From the NCBI GenBank assembly GCA_024653225.1, contig JANLGA010000003.1, positions 1 to 34,063 of the forward strand: a DNA stretch of 34,063 nt, written 5' to 3'. Origin of the DNA: Bacillota bacterium (GTDB lineage Bacteria > Bacillota > Sulfobacillia > JABLXB01). The position numbers and the translations under genes were made by a program. The notes below the pieces were generated by a model. That model was not told the origin of the DNA and ran no database searches. It saw only the letters and a list, made by a program, of their open reading frames with translations. Shown one piece after another: positions 22,702 through 30,146 of this stretch (position 1 is its first letter; each line of letters begins with the position of its first letter).

Positions 22702-23922
22702 CAGGAGGAACACCGCGGCGGCGATGCCCGCCAGCCCCGCGGCGAGGCAGCCGGCCCGGCCCCCGAGGGCCCCGGTCACCCAGCCGATGTACACCGAACC
22801 CGCCGGACTCGACCCTATGACCACGAGGGCGTAAACGCTCATGACGCGACCGCGGAGGTCGTCCGGGGCCTCGTACTGGAGGAGCGTATTTGCTGTGGCC
22901 ATGAATGCGACGTGCCACCACCCGAGTGCCAGCGCAAGCCCGGCGGAAACGATGAAGGAGGGCGCGAAGCCCATCGCCGCGACGAGTGCCGAGGAGCAGA
23001 ACGCGCCGACCATGAGCGTGGAGAGTCGCGGCTGCCTGCGCCCGGCATACGACATGACGAGCGCACTCACCAGGGCACCGAGACCCAGGACGGACATGAG
23101 GAAGCCGTAACCCCTGACGGTCTCCCCCAGGACCTCCTTGGCCACGATGGGGATGAGGACCTGGTGGTTGAAGGAGAACATGGCGACGAAAAAGAGGGCC
23201 GCCACCGCGAACAGCGCCGTCGGCGTGCGGGCGATGAAAGCGATCCCCTCGGCTATGTCGTCCCGAATGGCCCGCACCAGCGTTCCGCGCCTGGGATTGT
23301 GCGTGGCGAGCTTCGGGGTTATCACGAGCAGCGGGAGGATTATCGCGAGAAAGCTCAGGCCGTTGAGGAAGAAAGCCGCCGCTGGACCGTACGCGCCGAG
23401 GACCAGGCCCGCCGCCGCCGGTCCGGCGATCCTCGCCATGTTGAACATCGCCGCGTTGAGCGAGATGGCGCTCATCAGGTCTTCGCGGTCCACGATCTCG
23501 ATGGTGAACGCCTGCCTGGCGGGGGCGTCGAACCCGGTGGCGGCCCCGGAGATCAGCGATAGCGCGATGATGTGCCAGTAGCGGAGGCGGTCGGAGCCTG
23601 TCATGGCCGCCAGGACGAAGGCCGACAGCATCATGGTGGACTGGGTCATTATGAGGATTTTCCGCTTGGCGAACCGGTCGGCGAGGGAACCGCCGACAAG
23701 CGACAGCACTATCACCGGTGCGTATTGGGCGGCGGTCTGGACCCCGAGGAGGAACGGGGAACCCGTCATCTCCAGGACCAGCCAGGACAATCCCACGTTC
23801 TGCATCCATGTCCCGATGTTCGATATGCACATTCCGACCCAGTAGAGGACATAGTCGCGGTGTCTGAAGGCACCGAGAGCGCTGCGCGCCCGGTGCTCGT
23901 CGGCGATCGGTTCCGTGCCCAA
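22408..23922 (-). CDS. MFS transporter (DHA3/enterobactin exporter-like) with antisense-overlapping tail
   Basis: This is a 504-residue major facilitator. The conserved 12-helix body covers about residues 20-410: FRHRDYVLYWVGMCISNIGTW at the start, GGSLADRFAKRK in the helix 2-3 loop, GFDAPARQAFTIEIVDREDL, and RGRVMSVYALVVIGSSPAGS in the second half, typical of the MFS_3 group. The last helix ends at RRRR near 22690, almost exactly where the convergent MATE gene stops. The remaining roughly 95 residues are Pro/Gly/His/Arg-rich, match no transporter domain and lie wholly antisense to MATE coding sequence. The ancestral stop seems to have been lost. TTG 23922 is the only reasonable start; its ribosome binding site is weak. 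Confidence 0.8.
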   Translation of the reverse strand: MGTEPIADEHRARSALGAFRHRDYVLYWVGMCISNIGTWMQNVGLSWLVLEMTGSPFLLGVQTAAQYAPVIVLSLVGGSLADRFAKRKILIMTQSTMMLSAFVLAAMTGSDRLRYWHIIALSLISGAATGFDAPARQAFTIEIVDREDLMSAISLNAAMFNMARIAGPAAAGLVLGAYGPAAAFFLNGLSFLAIILPLLVITPKLATHNPRRGTLVRAIRDDIAEGIAFIARTPTALFAVAALFFVAMFSFNHQVLIPIVAKEVLGETVRGYGFLMSVLGLGALVSALVMSYAGRRQPRLSTLMVGAFCSSALVAAMGFAPSFIVSAGLALALGWWHVAFMATANTLLQYEAPDDLRGRVMSVYALVVIGSSPAGSVYIGWVTGALGGRAGCLAAGLAGIAAAVFLLSWVRRRRLAGQPLRDGLAFPPAGGVVGSAQRHAGHLAEGDAHPYPRAAESGNPGQGPGERHPDEPERCEGVQHGGQRVAGPPDHAVRDEHESERYIR

Positions 23923-24030
23923 GTGCTTTCACGCTTCTCAGACGGTTTTTCAGGTCCGCGCACCGCGGCCCACGTCGTAGTGATTTACGGGCTGTGCCTC
24001 AGTTCTCCTTCCCCGCGGCGGCGGGTGGGC

Positions 24031-24942
24031 TCACAATATCCCCTCGAGGTCGAAATCCGGGGTGAACTCGGTGGCGGCAGATTCGAGACCCTGCCGGTAG
24101 CCGTTTTCCAGGCCGAGAGCTATGAAGTAGTCAACCACCTCGTTGTATTCCCTTTCCGTGAGCGTTCTGTCGATCTCGGGAAACTCCCCTGCCCGGTGTG
24201 TGGGAACATACTGTGCCATGAGGCTCACGTACACGGTCTTCGGCAAGTTTCCCGCGACCCACCGAAGCACTGCCTTGGTGTCATCGGTGTGGCCGGGGAG
24301 GACGAGATGCCGCACGATCAGTCCGCGCTCGATGATCCCGTCTTCGTTGAATACCGGGTCGCCGCACTGCCTGTACATCTCCAGGATGGCGGCGGTCGCG
24401 GCCTTGAAGTATCCGGGGGCCGACGAATACTTCACGGCGAGGGATTCATCACGGTACTTGAGATCGGGAAGGTACACGTCAACTAGGCCTTCCAGCATGC
24501 GAAGGGCCCGGACGTCTTCGTAAGCGTTGGAATTCCACACCACCGGGGGGAGGGGAGCCGAACGGTGTAAGGCGGCCGCCGCCTGCGGCATGTAGTGGCT
24601 CGCCGAAACCATGTTGATGTTGTGCGGACCTTTCGAACTGACACGCCGTATGACGCGTACCAATCCCTGGACGTCGAGGTCCGCACCGCGACCGCCGTGG
24701 CTGATCAGGTGGTTCTGGCAGAACGCGCACCGGAGGCTGCAATTCGAGAAGAACACGGCGCCCGAGCCGGAGGTGCCGCTCACGGGCGGCTCCTCCCAGA
24801 AGTGAAGGGCCGCGCGCGCCAACCGGACCTTCAGGCCGGAGCGGCAGAACCCCGTGGCACCCGAGGTTCGATCCACCAGGCACCGCCGGGGGCACAGCCT
24901 GCACGACTTGAGTATGCTCCATAATCCGTCAATGTCGGGCAA
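24031..24942 (-). CDS. PflX/COG1313-type radical SAM protein
   Basis: This 303-residue radical SAM protein is related to GRE activases but is not the activase of the GRE here. An N-terminal cysteine cluster (CRLCPRRCLVDR ... GFC) is followed by HFWEEPPVSGTSGSGAVFFS and the radical SAM triad in NCSLRCAFCQNHLIS (C-x3-C-x2-C). Later blocks are DVYLPDLKYRD and IVRHLVLPGH. This order is the COG1313/PflX pattern, whose substrate is not well established. TTG 24942 has gagggtgag about 6 nt upstream; a longer ORF reaches 25269 but would overlap the divergent VanW gene. It is divergent from VanW and distant from the GRE island. Confidence 0.8.
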   Translation of the reverse strand: MPDIDGLWSILKSCRLCPRRCLVDRTSGATGFCRSGLKVRLARAALHFWEEPPVSGTSGSGAVFFSNCSLRCAFCQNHLISHGGRGADLDVQGLVRVIRRVSSKGPHNINMVSASHYMPQAAAALHRSAPLPPVVWNSNAYEDVRALRMLEGLVDVYLPDLKYRDESLAVKYSSAPGYFKAATAAILEMYRQCGDPVFNEDGIIERGLIVRHLVLPGHTDDTKAVLRWVAGNLPKTVYVSLMAQYVPTHRAGEFPEIDRTLTEREYNEVVDYFIALGLENGYRQGLESAATEFTPDFDLEGIL

Positions 24943-25063
24943 GATCTCACCCTCGCTACGGACGATCGTATGACTATCCCGCGCCGACCGCAATCCCCGC
25001 CCGCCGGACCGGAACACGTGAACCGACGGGCTCGTCATGATGGGGCGGAGGAAAGGTGATACG

Positions 25064-25933
25064 GTGCGAGCATCGGAGTGCGCGAAGACCGCGTGCCACG
25101 AGCCCGGTCCCATCTTCAGGGCGAAAATCGGAGTGCACCGAGCCGCAAGGAGATGCCGCTGGATAGCCGAGGACCTCGCCGACACCCTTCGCGGGATGAT
25201 GGGGGGACAGCCGGCGATTGCACGGAGTCGGTGCATGGACCCCGAATCGTTTCCCCACCTGCTTTTCACTCATGCCTCGCCCCTGGTCCGCGACCCCGCT
25301 GCAGCCTCCGCCGAATTCCAGCACAACAAGGCTCGCAACCTGGAGATCGCGTGCTCCAGGCTGGACGGGACGGTGGTCATGCCGGGGCAGGTGTTCTCCT
25401 ACTGCAGGGCGGCGGGTCCGACGACCGCGTCCGCGGGGTACCTGCCCGCCCTCACATTGCTGGGTGACACCCTCGTGCCGATGACGGGCGGGGGCCTCTG
25501 CCAGCTTTCAAACATGATATTCTGGATAGCCCTCCACCTGGGATTCCGTATTCTGGAGCGGCACAGGCACTCGTTCGACCTCTTCCCCGACTCGAATCGG
25601 ACCCTTCCGTTCGGATGCGGCGCGACCGTGTTCTACAACTACGTAGACCTCAGGGTGAGAAACGAGCTCGAATTCCCGGTGCTCCTGCGATTCCGGGTGG
25701 GGGACGGAGTGCTGGCAGGCAGCGCTTTCGGCCATCGAGCACTCCCGTTCAAGGCGACCATGTTCGAGAGCGATCACGCTTTCTACCGTGCGGAAGGCGG
25801 TCTGAGGCGACGCAACAAGATATGGAGGCGCGTCAGCGACGAGTCCGGCGACCGCGTCGAGCTCATCTGCGAGAACGACTGCCTGGTACTATACGGGTAC
25901 ACCGGCGACACGTGTCGGCAGATCACAGGCTGA
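25064..25933 (+). CDS. VanW-family protein
   Basis: This 289-residue protein of the VanW family is named after a gene in VanB-type glycopeptide resistance clusters, where its function is unknown. Diagnostic blocks are FQHNKARNLEIACSRLDGTV, MPGQVFSYCRAAGP, the GGGLCQLSNMIFWIALHLGF core and ERHRHSFDLFPDSNRT, then VFYNYVDLRVRNELEFPVLL. GTG 25064 is preferred because ggaggaaaggtg precedes it; ATG 25037 and 25040 are in-frame alternatives with weak sites. No VanA/B ligase, VanX or VanRS genes lie nearby, so resistance should not be inferred. Its end overlaps the convergent signalling gene. Confidence 0.82.
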   Translation: MRASECAKTACHEPGPIFRAKIGVHRAARRCRWIAEDLADTLRGMMGGQPAIARSRCMDPESFPHLLFTHASPLVRDPAAASAEFQHNKARNLEIACSRLDGTVVMPGQVFSYCRAAGPTTASAGYLPALTLLGDTLVPMTGGGLCQLSNMIFWIALHLGFRILERHRHSFDLFPDSNRTLPFGCGATVFYNYVDLRVRNELEFPVLLRFRVGDGVLAGSAFGHRALPFKATMFESDHAFYRAEGGLRRRNKIWRRVSDESGDRVELICENDCLVLYGYTGDTCRQITG

Positions 25934-28071
25934 ACCTGGAGCTCCCTTCCCTGGGTTTCTCGAAAAGACGCTTCCTCACCGCGGGATCGTCCACCGACGA
26001 GACGAATGCGCGGACGACGGCCGGGTCGAACTGAGTCCCGGCACACGTCGAATGCGTCGGCGACTGAGATCAGACGCGCCCCGAACGGAATGGAGTCGCC
26101 CCGGAGCCCCTTCGGATACCCGTTACCGTCGAACCTCTCGTGATGAGATTCGATCATCGGGGCGGCCGACCTGAGCCTCTCGACCGGCCGCACCATGTCC
26201 GCTCCCCAGACCGGGTGCATCTTCATTACATCCCACTCGTTGGTGTCCAGTGCTCCCCTCTTTGTCAGTATGTCGCGGCTGACCTCGATCTTGCCCACAT
26301 CGTGCAGGAACGCCGCGATCCTGAGCGTCTCCAGGGTGTCGAGGTCCACGCCCATGCGCGAGGAGATCCATTCCGTGTACCGCACGACCCTCTGGGTGTG
26401 CCAGTAAGTGTAGTGGTCCACGCTGTCCACTATCGCGAGCAGGACCTGGGCCGAACCAACGAGGCCCATGGGGTCGCCGCCCGGGCGGACGATGCTCGCG
26501 AAGGCGTTGAAGTAGCGGAGCGCACGGCCGGTGCCGGTCGTCTTGGCGAGGTTCTTGTCGAGGCTCGCCGACCTGTACAGGTCCTCCTTGTTCGTCGCGT
26601 CGTCGGGGAAGACGGCCATCCCCACCGCGACCGTGAGCTTTCCCCCGGGGAGCAGTTCGCGCCCGGGGAAGGGGTAGTTCTCGATTTCCTCGGCGATCCG
26701 GTGCAAGATCTGCCTGCCCGTATTCGCATCGGTGTTCGGCAGTATGAACCCGAAGTCGTCCCCGCCGTAGCGCGAGATCGTCCCGCGCTCGCCGATCACT
26801 TTGGAGGCTATCATCACCACGCTGCGAAGCGCTTCGTCGCCGTGCGTGTGCCCCATGGCGTCGTTGTAGAATTTGAAGTAGTTGATGTCGAGCAGCCCGA
26901 GCACCAGCGGCCTCAGGTGTTGGCGCGCCTCCTTCAATTCCGTCGCCAGTTGCTCGTGGAAATACCGGTAATTGTGCGCCCCCGTGACGGCGTCCGTGTA
27001 GCACATGGCGGTGAGAGCCGCCGACTTCGCGATGTGTTCTTCCAGGGACGCGGCCATCTCATTGAACGCCCTGGCGAACGAGGATACCTCGGCGGGGCCG
27101 TCTTCGCTCAGTTTCTCGAACGCCTTCTTCCGTCTGATCCTGGAGATGCCTTCCTCGAGTTGCTTGAACGGCCGAAGGGCTGCGGCCTGGAGAACATACG
27201 CCAGCACCGCCGTGACTAGGACCGTGCCCCAGGCGGTCTGCAGAGCGGTGCGCCGGACGTAGGATATTGTCGAGTTGTACGCCGTGCGGGTGGTGGAAGT
27301 GTGAATGTAGATGGTCTCCCGGCGCGAGGCGTCCTGGAAACCGGCCCTCGCGACGAGGAGGTCGGTCGGCGTCCTTGCGACGCTGAGTTCACCCGCGGCA
27401 CCCGGGTAGTCCGGAGGCCCGGCCGGAAACATCTCGCTGTAAGCGGGGGAGGCGATGAAGACGTCCCCGCAGGATATCGCGATTGGGCGGCCGACTATGT
27501 CCTCGATCCCCGCCAGCCACCGTTCGTCGAGGAGGCGACCGATGAGCAGGCAGCCATTCGGCGATCCCATTCCGCCGTCCTTCAGTATCGGCGCGCAGGC
27601 TGTCAGGTAGATGCGGTCGGAATGGCGCTGGACCCCGAACGTGCGCTCGCCGCGAAGAGCGGATGCCACCTGCTCGTCCGAAAGGGGGGAGACGTCCAGG
27701 GGCGCGGGAACGCTGTAGCTCGCCGCCATCCTGCCGTCCAGGCCGATCACCGCGACCGCGTCCACTCCGTAATTCTGGGGGAGCCACCTGGTCACGTTCT
27801 GCTCCATCCAGCGCGGGTTGTCCGCCGATATGGCGGCGTACATCTCGTCCCACTCCGCGTAGTCCCGGGCGTACTTGAGGAGCGCGGACGCCTGTTCCAG
27901 TAGCACGGCCTTGGCGCGCGAATTCGCCGAGCGGACCTCGTTGTCCTCGATTCTCAGGAGAACCCCTGTGACGACTTGATTGGTAACGAGGTAATAACTC
28001 AGCAGGGGCAAGAAGGCTGCCACCAGCAACAGTACAACTACCTTGGTGCTCAGCGAACGGAGCCGCGCCAC
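25783..28071 (-). CDS. CHASE4-HAMP-GGDEF-HD-GYP signalling protein, HD-GYP domain frameshifted
   Basis: This membrane receptor should make and break cyclic di-GMP. GTG 28071 has ggaggga at 6 nt; TM1 (VVVLLLVAAFLPLLSYYLV) follows, then a CHASE4-like sensor (DYAEWDEMYAAISADNP), TM2 near LVTAVLAYVLQAAAL, HAMP, and a GGDEF domain with the degenerate motif GGDDF. The HD-GYP part has HDVGK, HPVWGAD and HHERFDGNGYP. After VADAFDV the frame is wrong: the expected roughly 22 residues are missing, and GTQFDPAVVRAFV, then VRKRLFEKPREG, resume only in another frame, ending at a TGA at 25923-25925. This fits a deletion of about 65 bp at 26043/26044. As read, the ORF runs on to 25783 antisense to VanW, with a foreign tail of about 85 residues. 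Confidence 0.8.
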   Translation of the reverse strand: MARLRSLSTKVVVLLLVAAFLPLLSYYLVTNQVVTGVLLRIEDNEVRSANSRAKAVLLEQASALLKYARDYAEWDEMYAAISADNPRWMEQNVTRWLPQNYGVDAVAVIGLDGRMAASYSVPAPLDVSPLSDEQVASALRGERTFGVQRHSDRIYLTACAPILKDGGMGSPNGCLLIGRLLDERWLAGIEDIVGRPIAISCGDVFIASPAYSEMFPAGPPDYPGAAGELSVARTPTDLLVARAGFQDASRRETIYIHTSTTRTAYNSTISYVRRTALQTAWGTVLVTAVLAYVLQAAALRPFKQLEEGISRIRRKKAFEKLSEDGPAEVSSFARAFNEMAASLEEHIAKSAALTAMCYTDAVTGAHNYRYFHEQLATELKEARQHLRPLVLGLLDINYFKFYNDAMGHTHGDEALRSVVMIASKVIGERGTISRYGGDDFGFILPNTDANTGRQILHRIAEEIENYPFPGRELLPGGKLTVAVGMAVFPDDATNKEDLYRSASLDKNLAKTTGTGRALRYFNAFASIVRPGGDPMGLVGSAQVLLAIVDSVDHYTYWHTQRVVRYTEWISSRMGVDLDTLETLRIAAFLHDVGKIEVSRDILTKRGALDTNEWDVMKMHPVWGADMVRPVERLRSAAPMIESHHERFDGNGYPKGLRGDSIPFGARLISVADAFDVCRDSVRPGRRPRIRLVGGRSRGEEASFRETQGRELQVQPVICRHVSPVYPYSTRQSFSQMSSTRSPDSSLTRLHILLRRLRPPSAR

Positions 28072-28144
28072 ACGGTGTCCCTCCAGTGATCGCCGGACCC
28101 TGGTCCGGGTCATTCCGACAACAGTCGTGTATGCCAAGAACGAC

Positions 28145-28528
28145 TCATCGCGTATCTTCGACTTCTGCTTCCGCGTTTCCCTGGTCGGGCATCGTGCGCA
28201 GCGCGTCTCCGGCCCGGGTGAGCGACTCTCCCACGCTTCCGCACGGAAGCTCGAGGACCCGGAATGAGCCCCGAACGCCGGGGACGAACCTCCACGGAGC
28301 CAGGGAACGCTCGACGCGAACGACCCTCCAATCACGTGAAATGAACACCGCGTCAATCGGGAAGCGCATGAAACAAGTATGTATGGCACGGCACGGCTCG
28401 AGAACGAGGCCGTGACCGGGCGGCATTTCCTTCTCGAACATGAGACCGCGGAGCCGCCGGATGAACGTCACCGCCAGAGTCGCCGACGAACACAGTTCCG
28501 TGTTCCTGGTGGTATTCACGATCCTCAT
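28145..28528 (-). CDS. DUF192 protein
   Basis: This 127-residue DUF192 protein has the family core RRLRGLMFEKEMPPGHGLVL, then IHTCFMRFPIDAVFISRD and later VLELPCGSV...AGDAL. Family structures are small beta barrels of unknown function, and many members carry a signal peptide; none is seen here, so this copy looks cytoplasmic. ATG 28528 has gggagaa about 9 nt upstream; a longer in-frame start at 28558 is less likely. It lies upstream of the signalling gene in the same direction with a 73-bp gap. The last 20 residues are acidic. Confidence 0.75.
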   Translation of the reverse strand: MRIVNTTRNTELCSSATLAVTFIRRLRGLMFEKEMPPGHGLVLEPCRAIHTCFMRFPIDAVFISRDWRVVRVERSLAPWRFVPGVRGSFRVLELPCGSVGESLTRAGDALRTMPDQGNAEAEVEDTR

Positions 28529-28558
28529 CCGTGGTTCTCCCGAGACCCCCGGGGACAT

Positions 28559-28771
28559 GCCGGAGGATTTGGATTACCCGGGCCGAATAACAGAATGACG
28601 ACCGCGGGCTGGTGCGGCCGTGTTACATGCCCGACACTTCATTCAATCGGAAGACACGAACGGTATGTTAATAGGTTAGATCTTGAATGTCCGCGGACAG
28701 ATTAATTGCAGACTAGCTAATTGTAGATACGCAACGGCGGTGTGAGGCCCGCGGCGACCCGGAGGTGTACC
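28559..28771. other. AT-richer intergenic region between divergent genes
   Basis: This 213-bp gap separates the leftward DUF192 gene and the rightward decarboxylase subunit. Its central part (about 28665-28735) is far AT-richer than the rest and contains two copies of taattg (28702 and 28719 area) around a short imperfect dyad, which could be an operator. I cannot assign -35/-10 pairs with confidence; TTCAAT (28642) and TATGTT (28664) at 16 bp is the best rightward pair. Confidence 0.3.
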
Positions 28772-29875
28772 GTGTACGGCTTGTTTGCAGGGATCTCGGC
28801 GGTGACTTGGCGGCAGTTCGTAATGATAGCGGTCGGGGGACTGCTCATCTACCTCGCCATTGCGAGGGACTACGAGCCGGTGCTGCTCCTGCCCATCGGG
28901 TTCGGGGCAATACTCGGGAACATCCCGTTTTCCTCCGCCGTGGGACCCTCGGGGCCGCTGACGATCTTGTACAGGGCCGGTATCGCCAACGAGCTCTTCC
29001 CCGTGCTGATATTCATCGGGATCGGCGCGATGATTGATTTCGAACCGCTGCTCGAGAACCCGGCCATGATATTGTTCGGCGGAGCGGCCCAATTCGGGAT
29101 ATTCGCCACGGCGGTACTCGCGGCCATGCTCGGGTTCTCGCTCAAGGAGGCGGCGGCCATCGGCATCATCGGCTCCGCCGACGGTCCGACGACCATCCTC
29201 GTCGCGGCCCGGTTCGCTCCACGGCTGCTGGGTCCGCTCTCCGTCGCGGCCTATTCTTACATGTCGCTTGTGCCCGTGATTCAGCCGCCCGTCATCCGGT
29301 TGCTGACTACGCGGTCCGAGCGTTGTATAAGGATGCCGCACCCCGGGGGGGCGAAGACGCCTAAGATCGTGAAGATACTCTTCCCCATAGCCGTTACCCT
29401 GCTCGCCGGGGCGATTGCGCCGATGAGCGCCGCCCTCGTCGGTCTCCTCATGTTCGGCAATCTGCTTCGGGAGAGCGGCGTGGTCGAGCGTCTTTCCAGG
29501 TCCGCCCAAAACGAGCTGGCAAACGTCGTCACACTGTTCCTCGGGATCACGATCGGCGCGAGCATGGAGGCAAACACGTTTCTCAGCCCTAGAACCCTCT
29601 TGATACTGGCCATGGGCCTGGGAGCGTTCGTCTTCGACACCGCCGGAGGGATCCTGTTCGCCAAGTTCCTCAACTTGTTCCTTCGGCACAAGATCAATCC
29701 GATGATCGGAGCCGCGGGCATCTCGGCGTTCCCGATGTCCGGTCGGGTCGTCGCGAAGATGGCCCTCAGGGAGGACGTGACTAACCACATAATAATGCCC
29801 GCCATGGGCGCCAACGTCGCCGGCCAGATCGGTTCGGTGATCGCCGGCGCGCTGGTGCTCTCGCTGGTCAAGTGA
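28772..29875 (+). CDS. Na+-translocating decarboxylase beta subunit (OadB/GcdB family)
   Basis: This 367-residue membrane protein forms the sodium channel of biotin-dependent decarboxylase pumps (oxaloacetate, methylmalonyl-CoA, glutaconyl-CoA). Diagnostic features are LLLPIGFGAILGNIP near the N-terminus, the GIIGSADGPTTIL motif with the coupling aspartate, SLVPVIQPPVIRLLTT, and AFPMSGRVVAKMALREDVTN with a C-terminal MPAMGANVAGQIGSVIAG helix. GTG 28772 has ggaggtg upstream. Nearby I see no alpha (carboxyltransferase) or biotin-carrier gene, so the substrate is unknown. A tiny one-helix ORF follows in the position of a gamma subunit. Confidence 0.88.
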   Translation: MYGLFAGISAVTWRQFVMIAVGGLLIYLAIARDYEPVLLLPIGFGAILGNIPFSSAVGPSGPLTILYRAGIANELFPVLIFIGIGAMIDFEPLLENPAMILFGGAAQFGIFATAVLAAMLGFSLKEAAAIGIIGSADGPTTILVAARFAPRLLGPLSVAAYSYMSLVPVIQPPVIRLLTTRSERCIRMPHPGGAKTPKIVKILFPIAVTLLAGAIAPMSAALVGLLMFGNLLRESGVVERLSRSAQNELANVVTLFLGITIGASMEANTFLSPRTLLILAMGLGAFVFDTAGGILFAKFLNLFLRHKINPMIGAAGISAFPMSGRVVAKMALREDVTNHIIMPAMGANVAGQIGSVIAGALVLSLVK

Positions 29876-29900
29876 AGGGGGTAATGGAACCACGGCGGCG

Positions 29901-30035
29901 TTGGAAGACCAGGCCCTGCGCGACTCGGTGATGCTCATGATCAAGGGGATGGCGGGGACCATCCTCACCATGTTGATCCTCACGGGGTTCACGACCCTGC
30001 TGAGGATATTCGGACGGGGACGGGACACGGGTTGA
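29901..30035 (+). CDS. Small one-helix ORF, possible gamma subunit of the sodium pump
   Basis: This 44-residue ORF with a TTG start consists of a short acidic N-terminus (LEDQALRDS), one hydrophobic helix (GTILTMLILTGFTTLLRIFG) and a basic end (GRGRD). It begins 25 bp after the beta subunit stop. Gamma subunits of decarboxylase pumps are small one-helix proteins, though usually longer and with a Pro/Ala-rich tail, which is absent here. The start is uncertain: agggggt is about 19 nt upstream, and internal ATGs at 29931 and 29937 exist. It could be chance, but position and helix favour a real gene. Confidence 0.4.
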   Translation: MEDQALRDSVMLMIKGMAGTILTMLILTGFTTLLRIFGRGRDTG

Positions 30036-30080
30036 CCGTCCGGCGATAGGACCCGTCCAAGGCGTCTCGACACCCCTCGG

Positions 30081-30086
30081 TATAAT
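30081..30086 (+). promoter_or_regulatory. -10 element for the chemotaxis receptor gene
   Basis: A perfect TATAAT lies 60 bp before the proposed ATG 30147 in an otherwise GC-rich gap. No clear -35 hexamer is found 16-18 bp upstream. The same context, TATAATGG, occurs before the MATE gene. Confidence 0.5.
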
Positions 30087-30146
30087 GGCCGGACGCAGTT
30101 TGTCCGATATTTAGGTGTGAGGATGGCAGCGCCGGGGGGTGTTGTG

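Noticed and set aside
24031..24942. PflX-like radical SAM protein as the activase of the GRE
   Set aside because: It has the COG1313 layout and is far from the GRE; the activase at 14846 with ferredoxin clusters is the proper partner.
25064..25933. Glycopeptide resistance locus
   Set aside because: Only a VanW-family gene is present; no ligase, dipeptidase or two-component genes are nearby, and VanW homologues are common in spore-formers without resistance.
30032..30037. TTGACC as a -35 box for the chemotaxis receptor
   Set aside because: It lies 43 bp before the TATAAT, too far for a -35, and overlaps the end of the small ORF.
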